Source of the DNA: Candidatus Omnitrophota bacterium
Lineage (GTDB): Bacteria > Ratteibacteria > UBA8468 > MWAK01
Direction of reading: 5' to 3'
DNA length: 25,210 nucleotides
Assembly (NCBI GenBank): GCA_026387085.1
Contig: JAPLMK010000042.1
Span: 1 to 25,210, forward strand
Of this stretch, positions 7,497-14,994 are shown one piece after another. Each line of letters opens with the position of its first letter. The first letter of the stretch is position 1. Both the position numbers and the translations under genes were made by a program. The notes below the pieces were generated by a model. The model did no database searches and had not been told where the DNA came from. It saw nothing but the letters and a program-made list of their open reading frames with translations.

Positions 7497-7853
7497 TCAT
7501 TTTTTGACAAATCTTGTTTCAAAAACTTCCCGCTCTTCTTTTCCGCTTTCCTGGAAATAAACGCTGAGCGTAACAAGGTAAATATCACCGCTTTTTTCGA
7601 TTTTCGCCACCCATCGGAATCCGTCCGGCTCTGCTCCGGAAATTTCTTCCGGCGGCAGCGGACTGTCCTGTTCGGAATAGCAGACCCGGATAAAAGCAAG
7701 TTCTTTTTCGGCAATCGTGGCGGCCCGATTATAAAAAACCGTCCTGCGAATCGCCTGGTGACCGGAAGGCAAGAGCGCGACCACAGCCAGGATTCCAACG
7801 GCAAAAATAACCAGGGCAATCAAAACTACCAGGATGGAATATCCGCTTTTCAT
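7497..7853 (-). CDS. GspI-like minor pseudopilin
   Basis: This 118-residue protein has a very short leader, MKSG, followed by YSILVVLIALVIFAVGILAVVALLPSG, a pilin-type N-terminal helix. The length and position between gspH and gspJ fit GspI/PilV. The residue at +5 is Val rather than the conserved Glu, which is unusual for GspI. The start is supported by AGGA five bases before the ATG and by the leader. It begins 13 bases after gspH ends, and gspJ begins four bases after its stop. In the T2SS, GspI nucleates the tip complex with GspJ and GspK. The functional assignment follows synteny. Confidence 0.82.
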   Translation of the reverse strand: MKSGYSILVVLIALVIFAVGILAVVALLPSGHQAIRRTVFYNRAATIAEKELAFIRVCYSEQDSPLPPEEISGAEPDGFRWVAKIEKSGDIYLVTLSVYFQESGKEEREVFETRFVKK

Positions 7854-7866
7854 TCTTCCTAAACCC

Positions 7867-8319
7867 TTACAACCCTTCTATTTTAACCTTGCCGGTCAGA
7901 CTATACAGAATCATCTTGTGCTCCCGGCCGGTACGTTCATCCCGGACAACCATTGAGCCGGACACTCCGGACAGCCCTCCGTCCGGCCGGAAAATAATCG
8001 GGGGAAAATTACTGGAAAACGAAACAATGCTTATTCCGTCCGGGAGTTTTTCCTCCCGGCCGACCACTTCTCCGGTTTCAACATTACCGACGCACAGGGC
8101 ATTCCCTTCGCGGTTAATGATTACTTCAAAATTTTTACGGTCCTTAATTGCCTGGAAGCGCGCCAGGTTAATCGTTTGTTTTACCGTCAAACAAGCCAGT
8201 TTAAGTTCCCTTTCCTTCTGGTGGCGTAAAAATTGAGGCAATGTTCCCCAAATAAGACAAACGGTTAAAAATAATACAACCAGCGCTTCTATTAAACTAA
8301 ACCCGCTTTCCCTCTTCAT
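7867..8319 (-). CDS. GspH/FimT-like minor pseudopilin
   Basis: The 150-residue protein has the leader MKRESG and then FSLIEALVVLFLTVCLIWG, a canonical prepilin site with Phe at +1 and Glu at +5. The remainder (LKLACLTVKQTINLARFQAI, then a beta-rich domain with IIFRPDGGLSG) matches the GspH/FimT pattern, including the Arg-Pro-Asp-Gly turn often seen near the end of the domain. The frame is open to 8394, but the leader places the start at 8317-8319. The ATG lies 22 bases from the edge of long-hairpin copy B, with only weak purine-rich sequence before it. It is the second pseudopilin after gspG in gspGHIJK order. Confidence 0.88.
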   Translation of the reverse strand: MKRESGFSLIEALVVLFLTVCLIWGTLPQFLRHQKERELKLACLTVKQTINLARFQAIKDRKNFEVIINREGNALCVGNVETGEVVGREEKLPDGISIVSFSSNFPPIIFRPDGGLSGVSGSMVVRDERTGREHKMILYSLTGKVKIEGL

Positions 8320-8341
8320 TCTGTTTTTATTATTTTTCTTA

Positions 8342-8521
8342 AGCGGATGGTTGTCTGTTTCACGGAACTTAGCGTAGAACCGGCAACAAGACAAGTAAAA
8401 CGAATAAGTGAGTATCCGGGGTCCGCCTGTTTTCCGGGCGGAAACACGGAGAGGCTCGCTTATGAGTTGCGTAGTCTTGTCCGGTTCGCAGATTGTTCCG
8501 TTAAACAGACAACCATCCGCT
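8342..8521 (-). repeat. Long-hairpin element, copy B (candidate structured RNA/repeat)
   Basis: The 180-base element has outer arms 8342-8368 and 8495-8521 that are inverted repeats matching at 26 of 27 positions. Inner stem 8404-8412 pairs with 8455-8463 (eight Watson-Crick pairs and one G-U). The apical stem is TCCGCC (8422-8427) with GGCGGA (8437-8442). A middle stem uses GAACCGG and ACAAGAC opposite GTCTTGT and CCGGTTC. It aligns with copy A along most of its length. The inner stem differs in sequence from copy A yet still pairs. Its edge at 8521 is the last base of the gspG stop codon on the minus strand. It separates gspG from gspH. Confidence 0.78.
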
Positions 8522-8988
8522 CACCAATTTCCCGTATCATCCGCTGTTCCCTTTTTCCGGTCCGGTCCGCAAGAAAAAAGGAGGAACGGGGTAGACAAAT
8601 GCACTTCTTGCGGGTATTGATACCGGTATGGTTCTTTCCACGGGTCCAGCAGTTCTCCGTCTTGAATGTTCTTTTCTTTAAAGCGCAGGTAGGGACCTTT
8701 CCAGCGGGGATTTCCGGTTTCTTCCGTCAGGATTTCCAGCACTTCCCGGAAAGTACCGGAATGGGTCGGGTAATCGCCAAAATCGTTTTCGTATAAGGAG
8801 AGAGCGGTTTCAACCGCAATTATGGTTGCCTGGGCTTTTGTAACCAGTCCTCTTTCCCGGGCTTTTTGGATGGCCGGCAAAAGAAGACCGGCCAGAATGG
8901 TTCCAATCGCTAAAACAATCAGTATCTCTACCAGGGAAAACCCCTGCCTTTTATTATTTAATAACCAGCCAGGTTTTCGGTTAACCAC
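8521..8988 (-). CDS. gspG: Type II secretion major pseudopilin GspG
   Basis: The 155-residue protein has a leader ending RQG, then FSLVEILIVLAIGTILAGLLLPAI with Phe at +1 and Glu at +5. The globular part has GspG hallmarks: TALSLYENDFGDYPT, WKGPYL, DPWKEPYRYQYP, and the C-terminal SCGPDRKKGTADDTGNW, which corresponds to the GspG calcium-binding loop (SxGpDG..gT.DDi). The start is GTG at 8986-8988 and overlaps the end of gspF by eight bases. No nearer in-frame start keeps the leader. GspG is the main subunit of the T2SS pseudopilus, assembled on the inner-membrane platform. The acidic loop argues for a secretion-type pseudopilin rather than a pilus major pilin. Its stop codon touches long-hairpin copy B. 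Confidence 0.93.
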   Translation of the reverse strand: MVNRKPGWLLNNKRQGFSLVEILIVLAIGTILAGLLLPAIQKARERGLVTKAQATIIAVETALSLYENDFGDYPTHSGTFREVLEILTEETGNPRWKGPYLRFKEKNIQDGELLDPWKEPYRYQYPQEVHLSTPFLLFSCGPDRKKGTADDTGNW

Positions 8989-10264
8989 CGGACATGCTCA
9001 TGGCAAGTTTAATGAGCGGCATAAAGAGAGCGATAACGATAAATCCAACCACGCCACCCATAAATACGATCAGGATTGGTTCAATCATTGAGGAAAGCGC
9101 CTCTACGGCCCGGTCTACTTCGTCTTCGTAGGCATCAGCCACTTTATCCAGCATCGCATCCAGGGTACCGGTTTCCTCGCCCACGGCTACCATGTTAATT
9201 AACATCGGAGGAAAAACAGCGGTTCTAGCCATCGGATTGCTTACGCCGGCGCCTTCCTTTACCTCATCATGTACTTTTCCAATCGCTTTGCTGACCACCT
9301 GATTACCTACTGTTTCCTGCACAATTTCAAAAGCAGTTAAGATGGGAACGCCGCTGGTAATCAAGGTTGCCAGAGTCCGGGAAAACCGGGCAATGATGGT
9401 TTTATATATTACCGGTCCGGCCAAGGGAATTTTAAGCTTAACCGCATCAATCATATACTTTGTGGTAGGAATGCGTAAAAGAATTCGGTAAACAATAACC
9501 GTCACGACAACTATTAAGATAAAAAGCCAGAGGCGGGTAGTCAGAAATCCGCTCAGGAAGATAAGGAAACGAGTAGGGGGGGGCAACGACCCGGCTTCAA
9601 AATCTTTAAATATGGTAACGAATACCGGCACGATCTTCAACATAATAAAAGCGACAATACCGGTAGCCACAATTACAATTACCGTCGGATACGCCATAGC
9701 CGCTTTTATCTTTCCCCGCAACCTCGCGTCTTTTTCCGCAAATTCCGCCAGCCGATTTAAGACACTATCCATCGAACCGCTGCTTTCACCGGCCCGAACC
9801 ATCGCGATGTAAACACGCGGAAAACTCTTGGGATGCTTCGCCATTGCCTGGGAAAGAAGCGCTCCTTGCTCTACCTCAGTCGCCAGGTTTTCGACAACCG
9901 TAGCTGCGCCCCCTTTCTGTTGGTCTCGGATGGTACGCAACGCGCGCAGTAAAGCAAGGCCGGAACTTAGAAGGGTTGCCAGTTGCCGGGTGATAATGGA
10001 TAGGGATTTTCCTTTAATTACAGCGCCGCCGAAAGAAAAAGAAAGAGAGATCCCGCCTTTTTTTACCTTTTTTGCCGCCACGCCGTCCGAAGCTGCTTTT
10101 ACCGACGCCGGCGCCTGCTTTCTTGCGCTCATTTCCGAAATATCGGAAAGCGTCAGGCCGCGTTCCTTAAGATCGGCAATCGCCGCCTGCAATCCGGCGG
10201 ATTCAATGGTACCGGAAATATTTTTTCCTCGTGCGTCAAAACCGCTGTATTTAAATGTCCCCAT
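8981..10264 (-). CDS. gspF: Inner-membrane platform protein of type II secretion/type IV pilus (GspF/PilC)
   Basis: The 427-residue protein has the usual GspF/PilC length. The N-terminal cytoplasmic part (KYSGFDARGKNISGTIES, LKERGLTLSDIS) is followed by two repeated T2SSF domains: ITRQLATLLSSGLALLRALRTI with RAGESSGSMDSVLNRLA, and FSRTLATLITSGVPILTAFEIV with AVGEETGTLDAMLDKVA. Membrane segments lie near residues 195-220, 245-265 and 400-420. It anchors the ATPase and couples its motion to pseudopilin insertion. It overlaps gspG by eight bases. No clear Shine-Dalgarno precedes the ATG, and a 113-base spacer with GTATAC motifs separates it from the second ATPase gene. Confidence 0.95.
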   Translation of the reverse strand: MGTFKYSGFDARGKNISGTIESAGLQAAIADLKERGLTLSDISEMSARKQAPASVKAASDGVAAKKVKKGGISLSFSFGGAVIKGKSLSIITRQLATLLSSGLALLRALRTIRDQQKGGAATVVENLATEVEQGALLSQAMAKHPKSFPRVYIAMVRAGESSGSMDSVLNRLAEFAEKDARLRGKIKAAMAYPTVIVIVATGIVAFIMLKIVPVFVTIFKDFEAGSLPPPTRFLIFLSGFLTTRLWLFILIVVVTVIVYRILLRIPTTKYMIDAVKLKIPLAGPVIYKTIIARFSRTLATLITSGVPILTAFEIVQETVGNQVVSKAIGKVHDEVKEGAGVSNPMARTAVFPPMLINMVAVGEETGTLDAMLDKVADAYEDEVDRAVEALSSMIEPILIVFMGGVVGFIVIALFMPLIKLAMSMSGG

Positions 10265-10280
10265 AAAAATTCAGCACATG

Positions 10281-10375
10281 GTATACAGCAGACGGTAAGC
10301 CAGGGAAAAATAAATCATTCTTTAAATGCTTTAAGTTTTTCCCCGTATACTGTTCTACTGTATCTTGTATACTGT
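10281..10375. repeat. Spacer with repeated GTATAC motifs between pilB2 and gspF
   Basis: The 113-base gap holds GTATACAG at 10281-10288 and two direct copies of GTATACTGT at 10345-10353 and 10367-10375, with a partial ACTGTAT between them. GTATAC is itself palindromic, so these could be binding sites or a decayed dispersed repeat. No clear terminator or promoter was recognised. Confidence 0.35.
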
Positions 10376-10377
10376 CT

Positions 10378-12090
10378 TTAGGCGTAGCCGTGAATTTCAT
10401 GACTGACTTCCCCGATCGTGGTTACTCCCGTCAGAACCTTTTCCTGGCCATCCGTAACCATGGTGCGCATTCCTTGCTCCACGGCTTTTTTCCGAATCTC
10501 ACTCAACGGTCTCCTGGAAACAACCATTGCCCATAATTCCTCATTAGGCACCAAAACCTCAAAAAGAGCGGTTCTACCCCGAAATCCGCCCTTACAACGC
10601 CCGCAACCGGTGGGCTGATAAAACTTCCGGCCTTGAACCTGTTCCGGCGTAAGGTTGACCTCCAGTAATTCCAGTTTATCCGGCGTGTATTCTATCTTGC
10701 ATTCCGAACAAAGCGTCCGCACTAGGCGCTGTCCGATAATACCGATAATCGTAGACGAAAGAAGGTAGGGTTCAATGGTCATATCCATGAGCCGGGTAAT
10801 GGCGCTGGGAGCATCGTTAGTGTGCAGGGAAGAGACCACCAGATGTCCGGTTAAACTGGCCTGGATGGCTATTTCCGCTGTGTCCAAGTCCCGAATCTCT
10901 CCGACAAAGATAATATCCGGGTCCTGACGCAGAATAGAGCGGAGACAAGAGGAAAAGGTAAGCCCGATTTTCTCCCTGATCGGCACCTGGATGGCACCGG
11001 GCAGAAGATATTCCACCGGGTCTTCGGTTGTAATTAATTTAACATCCGGCGAGTTAAGTTCTTTAAGAGCGGCATAAAGAGTGGTGGTCTTTCCGCAGCC
11101 GGTAGGGCCGGTTGCCAGAATAATTCCCTGCGGTATCTTGATCAGGTTGTGAATCTTTTCCTGGTCGCCGGTATGTAACCCGATATTATCTAGGCGAAAA
11201 TCAATCCGGGTCCGGTCCAGAACGCGCACCGCCAGGCATTCTCCGAAAACCGTCGGAACCGTAGAAAGGCGCAGGTCAAGGTCCCGGCCTCCCGTGTGAA
11301 ATTCCAACCGGCCGTCCTGGGGGAGACGCCTTTCCGAAATATCCATTCCGGACATAATCTTAAACCGGCATAAAAGTCCGAACGCCAAATCCTTATACGG
11401 GTGGACTAAATCATAGAGTTTTCCGTCTACACGGTAACGCACCCGGAAATCACTTTCAAAAGGTTCCAAGTGTATATCGCTGGCATTGTCCTTGCATACC
11501 TGAAGGAGAATTATGTTAAAAAGGCTGGTAACCGGCGGCTGGTTTGACAATTCCTCAAGGGTAGAAACATCGATTGTTTGCTCGGCATCACCTTCTTTTG
11601 CTCCGAGATAAACATCCGTTTCCGCGAAATAACCCATGATGTCATCAATAGCCAACATTTCCCGGCCGTAATATTTCTCCAGGGCAGAAGTAAGTTCTTT
11701 CGGGTCAGCCAGCACCATTCTTACCGGTCGGCCCACGGCAAAACGAATGTTTTCGTGGATAAACTCATTTAAAACGTCATTCACCGCAACGATAATCGTT
11801 TCTCGCCCTTCCTGTCCAACCGGAAGAATCTGGTAGGTCTTGGCAATAACAGCCGGAATTAACGCAATTACGTTCGGCGGGATATCTAATTTGGCAAGGT
11901 CAATAATTTCGATGCCGCTCTGCACCGAAAGCACCCGGCGCAAAACATTTTCATCCATCAAGTGGAGGTCGACCAGGGTCCGGCCCAAGAATTTTCCGGT
12001 GCGTTTCTGTTCTTCCAACGCAACCAATAACTTCTCTTCGGATATCAAATTCATATCCTTCAGGACCTGGCCGAATAATTTTTTAACCAT
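10378..12090 (-). CDS. pilB: PilB/GspE-type assembly ATPase with MshEN-like N-terminus
   Basis: The 570-residue hexameric ATPase powers pseudopilin assembly at the cytoplasmic face. Residues about 5-62 contain two repeats of the MshEN type (GxxL, then LxxALxxQ; LGxxLVxLxL, then LxxxLxxQ), a fold that can bind c-di-GMP. The T2SSE core has SDIHLEP near 204-210, Walker A GPTGCGKT at 328-335, the Asp-box region TTEDPVEY near 354, Walker B DIIFVGEIRD near 392-401 and the His box SLHTNDAP near 421. A zinc tetracysteine is formed by Cys461, Cys464, Cys496 and Cys499. The Walker A Ser common in PilB is Cys here. It lies 14 bases after pilT without a Shine-Dalgarno. Naming as pilB rather than gspE is by the MshEN domain and the pilT neighbour. 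Confidence 0.92.
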   Translation of the reverse strand: MVKKLFGQVLKDMNLISEEKLLVALEEQKRTGKFLGRTLVDLHLMDENVLRRVLSVQSGIEIIDLAKLDIPPNVIALIPAVIAKTYQILPVGQEGRETIIVAVNDVLNEFIHENIRFAVGRPVRMVLADPKELTSALEKYYGREMLAIDDIMGYFAETDVYLGAKEGDAEQTIDVSTLEELSNQPPVTSLFNIILLQVCKDNASDIHLEPFESDFRVRYRVDGKLYDLVHPYKDLAFGLLCRFKIMSGMDISERRLPQDGRLEFHTGGRDLDLRLSTVPTVFGECLAVRVLDRTRIDFRLDNIGLHTGDQEKIHNLIKIPQGIILATGPTGCGKTTTLYAALKELNSPDVKLITTEDPVEYLLPGAIQVPIREKIGLTFSSCLRSILRQDPDIIFVGEIRDLDTAEIAIQASLTGHLVVSSLHTNDAPSAITRLMDMTIEPYLLSSTIIGIIGQRLVRTLCSECKIEYTPDKLELLEVNLTPEQVQGRKFYQPTGCGRCKGGFRGRTALFEVLVPNEELWAMVVSRRPLSEIRKKAVEQGMRTMVTDGQEKVLTGVTTIGEVSHEIHGYA

Positions 12091-12104
12091 AATTAAGATG
12101 TATT

Positions 12105-13199
12105 TTAGCCTTTAGGCGCTTGCGCTGTTTCCTGGTCAACCGATGCCATGCGCTTTTCCAGCTGTTCTCCGTCATAAGATGTTTCGATCGCTGCCTGGCG
12201 GCTTATGATGCCCCGGTAATAAACTTCCAACAAAGACTGGTCCATGGTTTTCATACCGTATTTCATTCCGGTCTGAATCTCGGAAACGATTCGATAGGTT
12301 TTCTTTTCCCGGATTAGATTGCCGATGGCCGCGGTGGCAACCATTATCTCGTAAATCGCAATCCGTCCCTTCTTGTCGGTCCGGGGTAAAAGTTGCTGCG
12401 AAACAACCGCCAGGATAGAGGCGGAAAGCATTACCCGGATCTGTTCCTGCTCTTCAACGGGAAACGATTCCGTAATGCGGTCAACGGTGCGGGCCGCACC
12501 GGTAGTGTGCAGCGTTGCGAAAACAAGGTGCCCGGTTTCGGCCGCAGTTATCGCCGCCCGAATAGTTTCGGTATCGCGCATTTCACCAACCAGGAATACA
12601 TCCGGGTCTTGCCGCAAACCTCTTCTCAAGCCCTCGGAAAAATTGGGCAGGTCAACCCCGAGCTCCCGCTGGGAAACAATCGACTTTTTGTGCGAGTGGT
12701 AATATTCGATTGGGTCCTCAATGGTAATAATGTGCCGGTCCATCGTTTCGTTGATATAGTTAATCATGGTCGCCAGGGTAGTTGTTTTCCCGCAACCGGT
12801 CGGGCCGGTTATCAGGAAAAGCCCCCGGGGCCGGCTCATCAGTTCCACTACCTTAGGGCCCAGGCCCAGATACTCAAAAGAAAAAAACTTATAGGGAATA
12901 AGGCGCAGAGCAATCGCAATATCACCTTTCTGGCGATAAACCGCTACCCGGAACCGGGCCAAATCCTTAAACGCAAACCCGAAATCGGTGCTGCCGACCT
13001 TAGCCAACTCCTCCTGATTCTGATGAGAAGTAATTGCCTTCATATATCCCACGGTGTCTTCCGGGGTAAGCGACTCCTGATCCAAATTCACCAAACTTCC
13101 GTGCAGCCGCATCGTCGGCGGACGATGCGAGTGAATATGCAAATCAGATGCGTCCTCCTTGATAACGCGCATTAACAATTCATCTAGCGGCAATGCCAT
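12105..13199 (-). CDS. pilT: Twitching motility/retraction ATPase PilT
   Basis: The 364-residue protein has PilT length and motifs: an N-terminal PAS-like domain with ASDLHIHSHRPP near 17-28, Walker A GPTGCGKTT near 132-140, ITIEDPIEYYH near 158, Walker B DVFLVGEMRD near 200-209, the His box ATLHTTGAARTVDRI, and a C-terminal AIGNLIREKK close to PilT's AIRNLIRE signature with IQTG and GMKTMDQSL. PilT depolymerises type IV pili. Its presence with gspGHIJK-type pseudopilins makes the system a hybrid, or points to a retractable pilus or pseudopilus. A good Shine-Dalgarno, GGAGG, sits seven bases before the ATG. It lies between two PilB/GspE ATPases. In the AIGNLIRE segment the second-position Gly differs from the common Arg, effect unknown. 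Confidence 0.95.
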   Translation of the reverse strand: MALPLDELLMRVIKEDASDLHIHSHRPPTMRLHGSLVNLDQESLTPEDTVGYMKAITSHQNQEELAKVGSTDFGFAFKDLARFRVAVYRQKGDIAIALRLIPYKFFSFEYLGLGPKVVELMSRPRGLFLITGPTGCGKTTTLATMINYINETMDRHIITIEDPIEYYHSHKKSIVSQRELGVDLPNFSEGLRRGLRQDPDVFLVGEMRDTETIRAAITAAETGHLVFATLHTTGAARTVDRITESFPVEEQEQIRVMLSASILAVVSQQLLPRTDKKGRIAIYEIMVATAAIGNLIREKKTYRIVSEIQTGMKYGMKTMDQSLLEVYYRGIISRQAAIETSYDGEQLEKRMASVDQETAQAPKG

Positions 13200-13223
13200 C
13201 TTCCCTCCATTTTCTATATTCGC

Positions 13224-14915
13224 TTAATCCATACCGGTGGCGGAAATAACTTCTTCGTAAGTGGTTATCCCTCTTTTCACCTTACGCAACCCGTCTTCAC
13301 CCATCGTGCGCATACCGGAACGGCGGGCAGCAAGCCGAATTTCACTGCTGGGCGCTTTGCGCAAAATTAACTGCCGAATTTCATCATTTACGATAAAGAT
13401 TTCAAATATGCCTTTTCGGCTGCGAAAACCGGTATTATTGCAATTTTCACAACCGCCGGGCCGGCAAATATCAACTTTTTCATCCGGCTGTATCCGCAAA
13501 AGTTCTTTTTCCGCTTCCGTCGGCTGGTCATGAACCTTACAGGAAGAACAGAGCAGCCGAACCAGCCGCTGGGCCATCACGCCCTGAAGCGAAGAAGCCA
13601 CCAGAAACGGCGCGGTTCCAAGGTCAATCAACCGGGTAGCGGCAGCAGTGGCGTCGTTGGTGTGCAACGTGGAAAAGACCAGGTGACCGGTCAACGCGGC
13701 GCGTAACGCGATATCCGCCGTTTCGAAATCACGAATCTCACCAACTAAAATTACATCCGGCGCCTGGCGCAAAAGGCTGCGCAAAATCAAGGAAAAGGTC
13801 AGACCTATTTCCGTGCGCACCGGAGTTTGATTGATTCCTTCAATCTGGTATTCAACCGGCTCTTCCACGGTCATAAGTTTGCGGTCGGTGGTATTAAGCG
13901 AAGTCAGGGAAGTGTAAAGAGTTGTTGTTTTACCGCTCCCGGTCGGACCGGTTACCAGAACAATGCCTCCGGAATAGCGGAGTAACTCATTCCACTTTGC
14001 CTCGTCATCTTCCAGAAATCCCAAATCTTTCATATTGAGTAACATCGAACTTTTATCCAGAATTCTCATGACGATGCTTTCACCGTAAAGCCCCGGCAAA
14101 GAACTGACGCGTAAATCAATCTGACGACCGCCGGCCCGGATCATAATCCGGCCATCCTGAGGTAACCGTTTTTCGGCCAGGTCCATTCCCGCCATCAGTT
14201 TGAACCGGGCGATTAAAGGACCCTGAAGAGTGCGCGGCGGACTAATGGTTTCGTGAAGCACGCCGTCAATCCGGTAACGAATCCGGAAGAGGTCCTCCAG
14301 CGGTTCGACGTGAATATCGCTGGAACGCCGGCTGAGGGCATCGCTGATAATTGCGCTTGCCAACCGGATAACCGGCGCTTCCAGGGCTTCTTCCTGCTCT
14401 TTTGGCACGCCCGTATCAACAACAATTTCTCCGGTATAACCTTTGTCTACCTTTTCTAAAATAGAGAAGAGGTCTTCTTTGTCTAAACCGTAAAATTTAC
14501 CCAGAAAATCATTAATACTCTTGCTATTGGTAATTTCCAACCTTAATTTATGAACATTCAGGAGCATTTTCAGGTTATCAACAACCAGGTAGTTTAACGG
14601 TTCGTCAGTTGCCAAAACCAGCATTTCACCGTCAAATTCAATCGGCGCAACACGATGGTCCCGGGCAAAATTGGAGGTCACTTTTTCAACCACAACAGGC
14701 GGTATCTGGGAAAGAGTCAACGGCGCCGGGGTTATTCCAATCTGAGATAATAAAAAAACGCTGGAACCCGAGTCGGCAAAATAGCCCAGGTCATTCAGAA
14801 CTTTCCGGATAGGCCGGGATGTCGACATCTGCTCTTTAACCGCTTCATCTATTTGCTTGCGGCTTAAGAATCCGATATTTTCAATAACCCGGATGATTCC
14901 TTTGGCAATCGGCAT
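13224..14915 (-). CDS. gspE: GspE/PilB-type secretion or pilus ATPase (first copy)
   Basis: The 563-residue assembly ATPase has an N-terminal GspE_N-like region (about 1-150) whose MshEN repeats are degraded compared with the second copy. Core motifs are SSDIHVEPLED near 198, Walker A GPTGSGKT at 323-330, MTVEEPVEYQ near 348, Walker B DVILVGEIRD near 387-396, the His box STLHTNDA near 415, and zinc cysteines 456, 459, 489 and 492. The usual RQDPD before Walker B reads RQAPD, a mild change. It is the first gene of the secretion run. It has no Shine-Dalgarno, and a TTGACA promoter places the predicted transcript start at the ATG itself. Having two PilB-type ATPases suggests either two machines or an extension pair acting with PilT. 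Confidence 0.93.
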   Translation of the reverse strand: MPIAKGIIRVIENIGFLSRKQIDEAVKEQMSTSRPIRKVLNDLGYFADSGSSVFLLSQIGITPAPLTLSQIPPVVVEKVTSNFARDHRVAPIEFDGEMLVLATDEPLNYLVVDNLKMLLNVHKLRLEITNSKSINDFLGKFYGLDKEDLFSILEKVDKGYTGEIVVDTGVPKEQEEALEAPVIRLASAIISDALSRRSSDIHVEPLEDLFRIRYRIDGVLHETISPPRTLQGPLIARFKLMAGMDLAEKRLPQDGRIMIRAGGRQIDLRVSSLPGLYGESIVMRILDKSSMLLNMKDLGFLEDDEAKWNELLRYSGGIVLVTGPTGSGKTTTLYTSLTSLNTTDRKLMTVEEPVEYQIEGINQTPVRTEIGLTFSLILRSLLRQAPDVILVGEIRDFETADIALRAALTGHLVFSTLHTNDATAAATRLIDLGTAPFLVASSLQGVMAQRLVRLLCSSCKVHDQPTEAEKELLRIQPDEKVDICRPGGCENCNNTGFRSRKGIFEIFIVNDEIRQLILRKAPSSEIRLAARRSGMRTMGEDGLRKVKRGITTYEEVISATGMD

Positions 14916-14921
14916 GGTATT

Positions 14922-14950
14922 ATTTAATGATAATAATTCATTTTTGTCAA
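14922..14950 (-). promoter_or_regulatory. Predicted promoter of the secretion/pilus run (leaderless)
   Basis: On the minus strand a perfect -35 TTGACA (14945-14950) is followed after 17 bases by TTAAAT (14922-14927, four of six matches to TATAAT). Six bases separate the -10 from the gspE ATG, so transcription would start at or next to the start codon. This agrees with the absence of a Shine-Dalgarno. Confidence 0.6.
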
Positions 14951-14958
14951 GATGAAAA

Positions 14959-14989
14959 TGCGAAAAAAATAAAATTTATTATTTTCGCA
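14959..14989. terminator. 31-base near-perfect palindrome between argS and gspE (terminator or operator)
   Basis: TGCGAAAA and TTTTCGCA arms continue inward through an A/T stem, giving 14 of 15 pairs around a single central base. It lies five bases after the argS stop codon and nine bases before the gspE -35. On the minus strand it includes a run of seven T. It could act as a bidirectional terminator for argS, as an operator, or as an upstream AT-rich promoter element. Confidence 0.45.
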
Positions 14990-14994
14990 ACCGC

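Noticed and set aside
7236..7862. Plus-strand open frame of 208 codons opposite gspI/gspJ
   Set aside because: The minus strand encodes two pilin-type proteins with valid leaders here. The antisense product is Arg/Lys-rich without a domain.
4459..8521. Long hairpins as insertion-sequence ends or MITEs of a known transposon
   Set aside because: There is no transposase in view, no clear target-site duplication, and the terminal arms differ in sequence between copies while keeping complementarity. Not excluded, but less favoured.
8347..8796. Plus-strand open frame across long-hairpin copy B and the end of gspG
   Set aside because: Half is repeat and half is antisense to gspG, so a shadow frame is the simplest explanation.
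10345..10375. Repeated GTATACTGT units as a possible CRISPR or iteron array
   Set aside because: There are only two full units with a short gap, no regular spacers, and no cas or replication genes nearby.
12393..13175. Long plus-strand open frame (260 codons) opposite pilT
   Set aside because: It is fully antisense to a clear PilT with all family motifs, and its own translation has no recognisable domain and a composition typical of a shadow frame.
10378..13199. Cys in the Walker A motifs (GPTGCGKT) of pilB2 and pilT as a redox switch
   Set aside because: Cys at this position occurs in otherwise ordinary PilB/PilT proteins, and nothing else in the sequence supports redox control.
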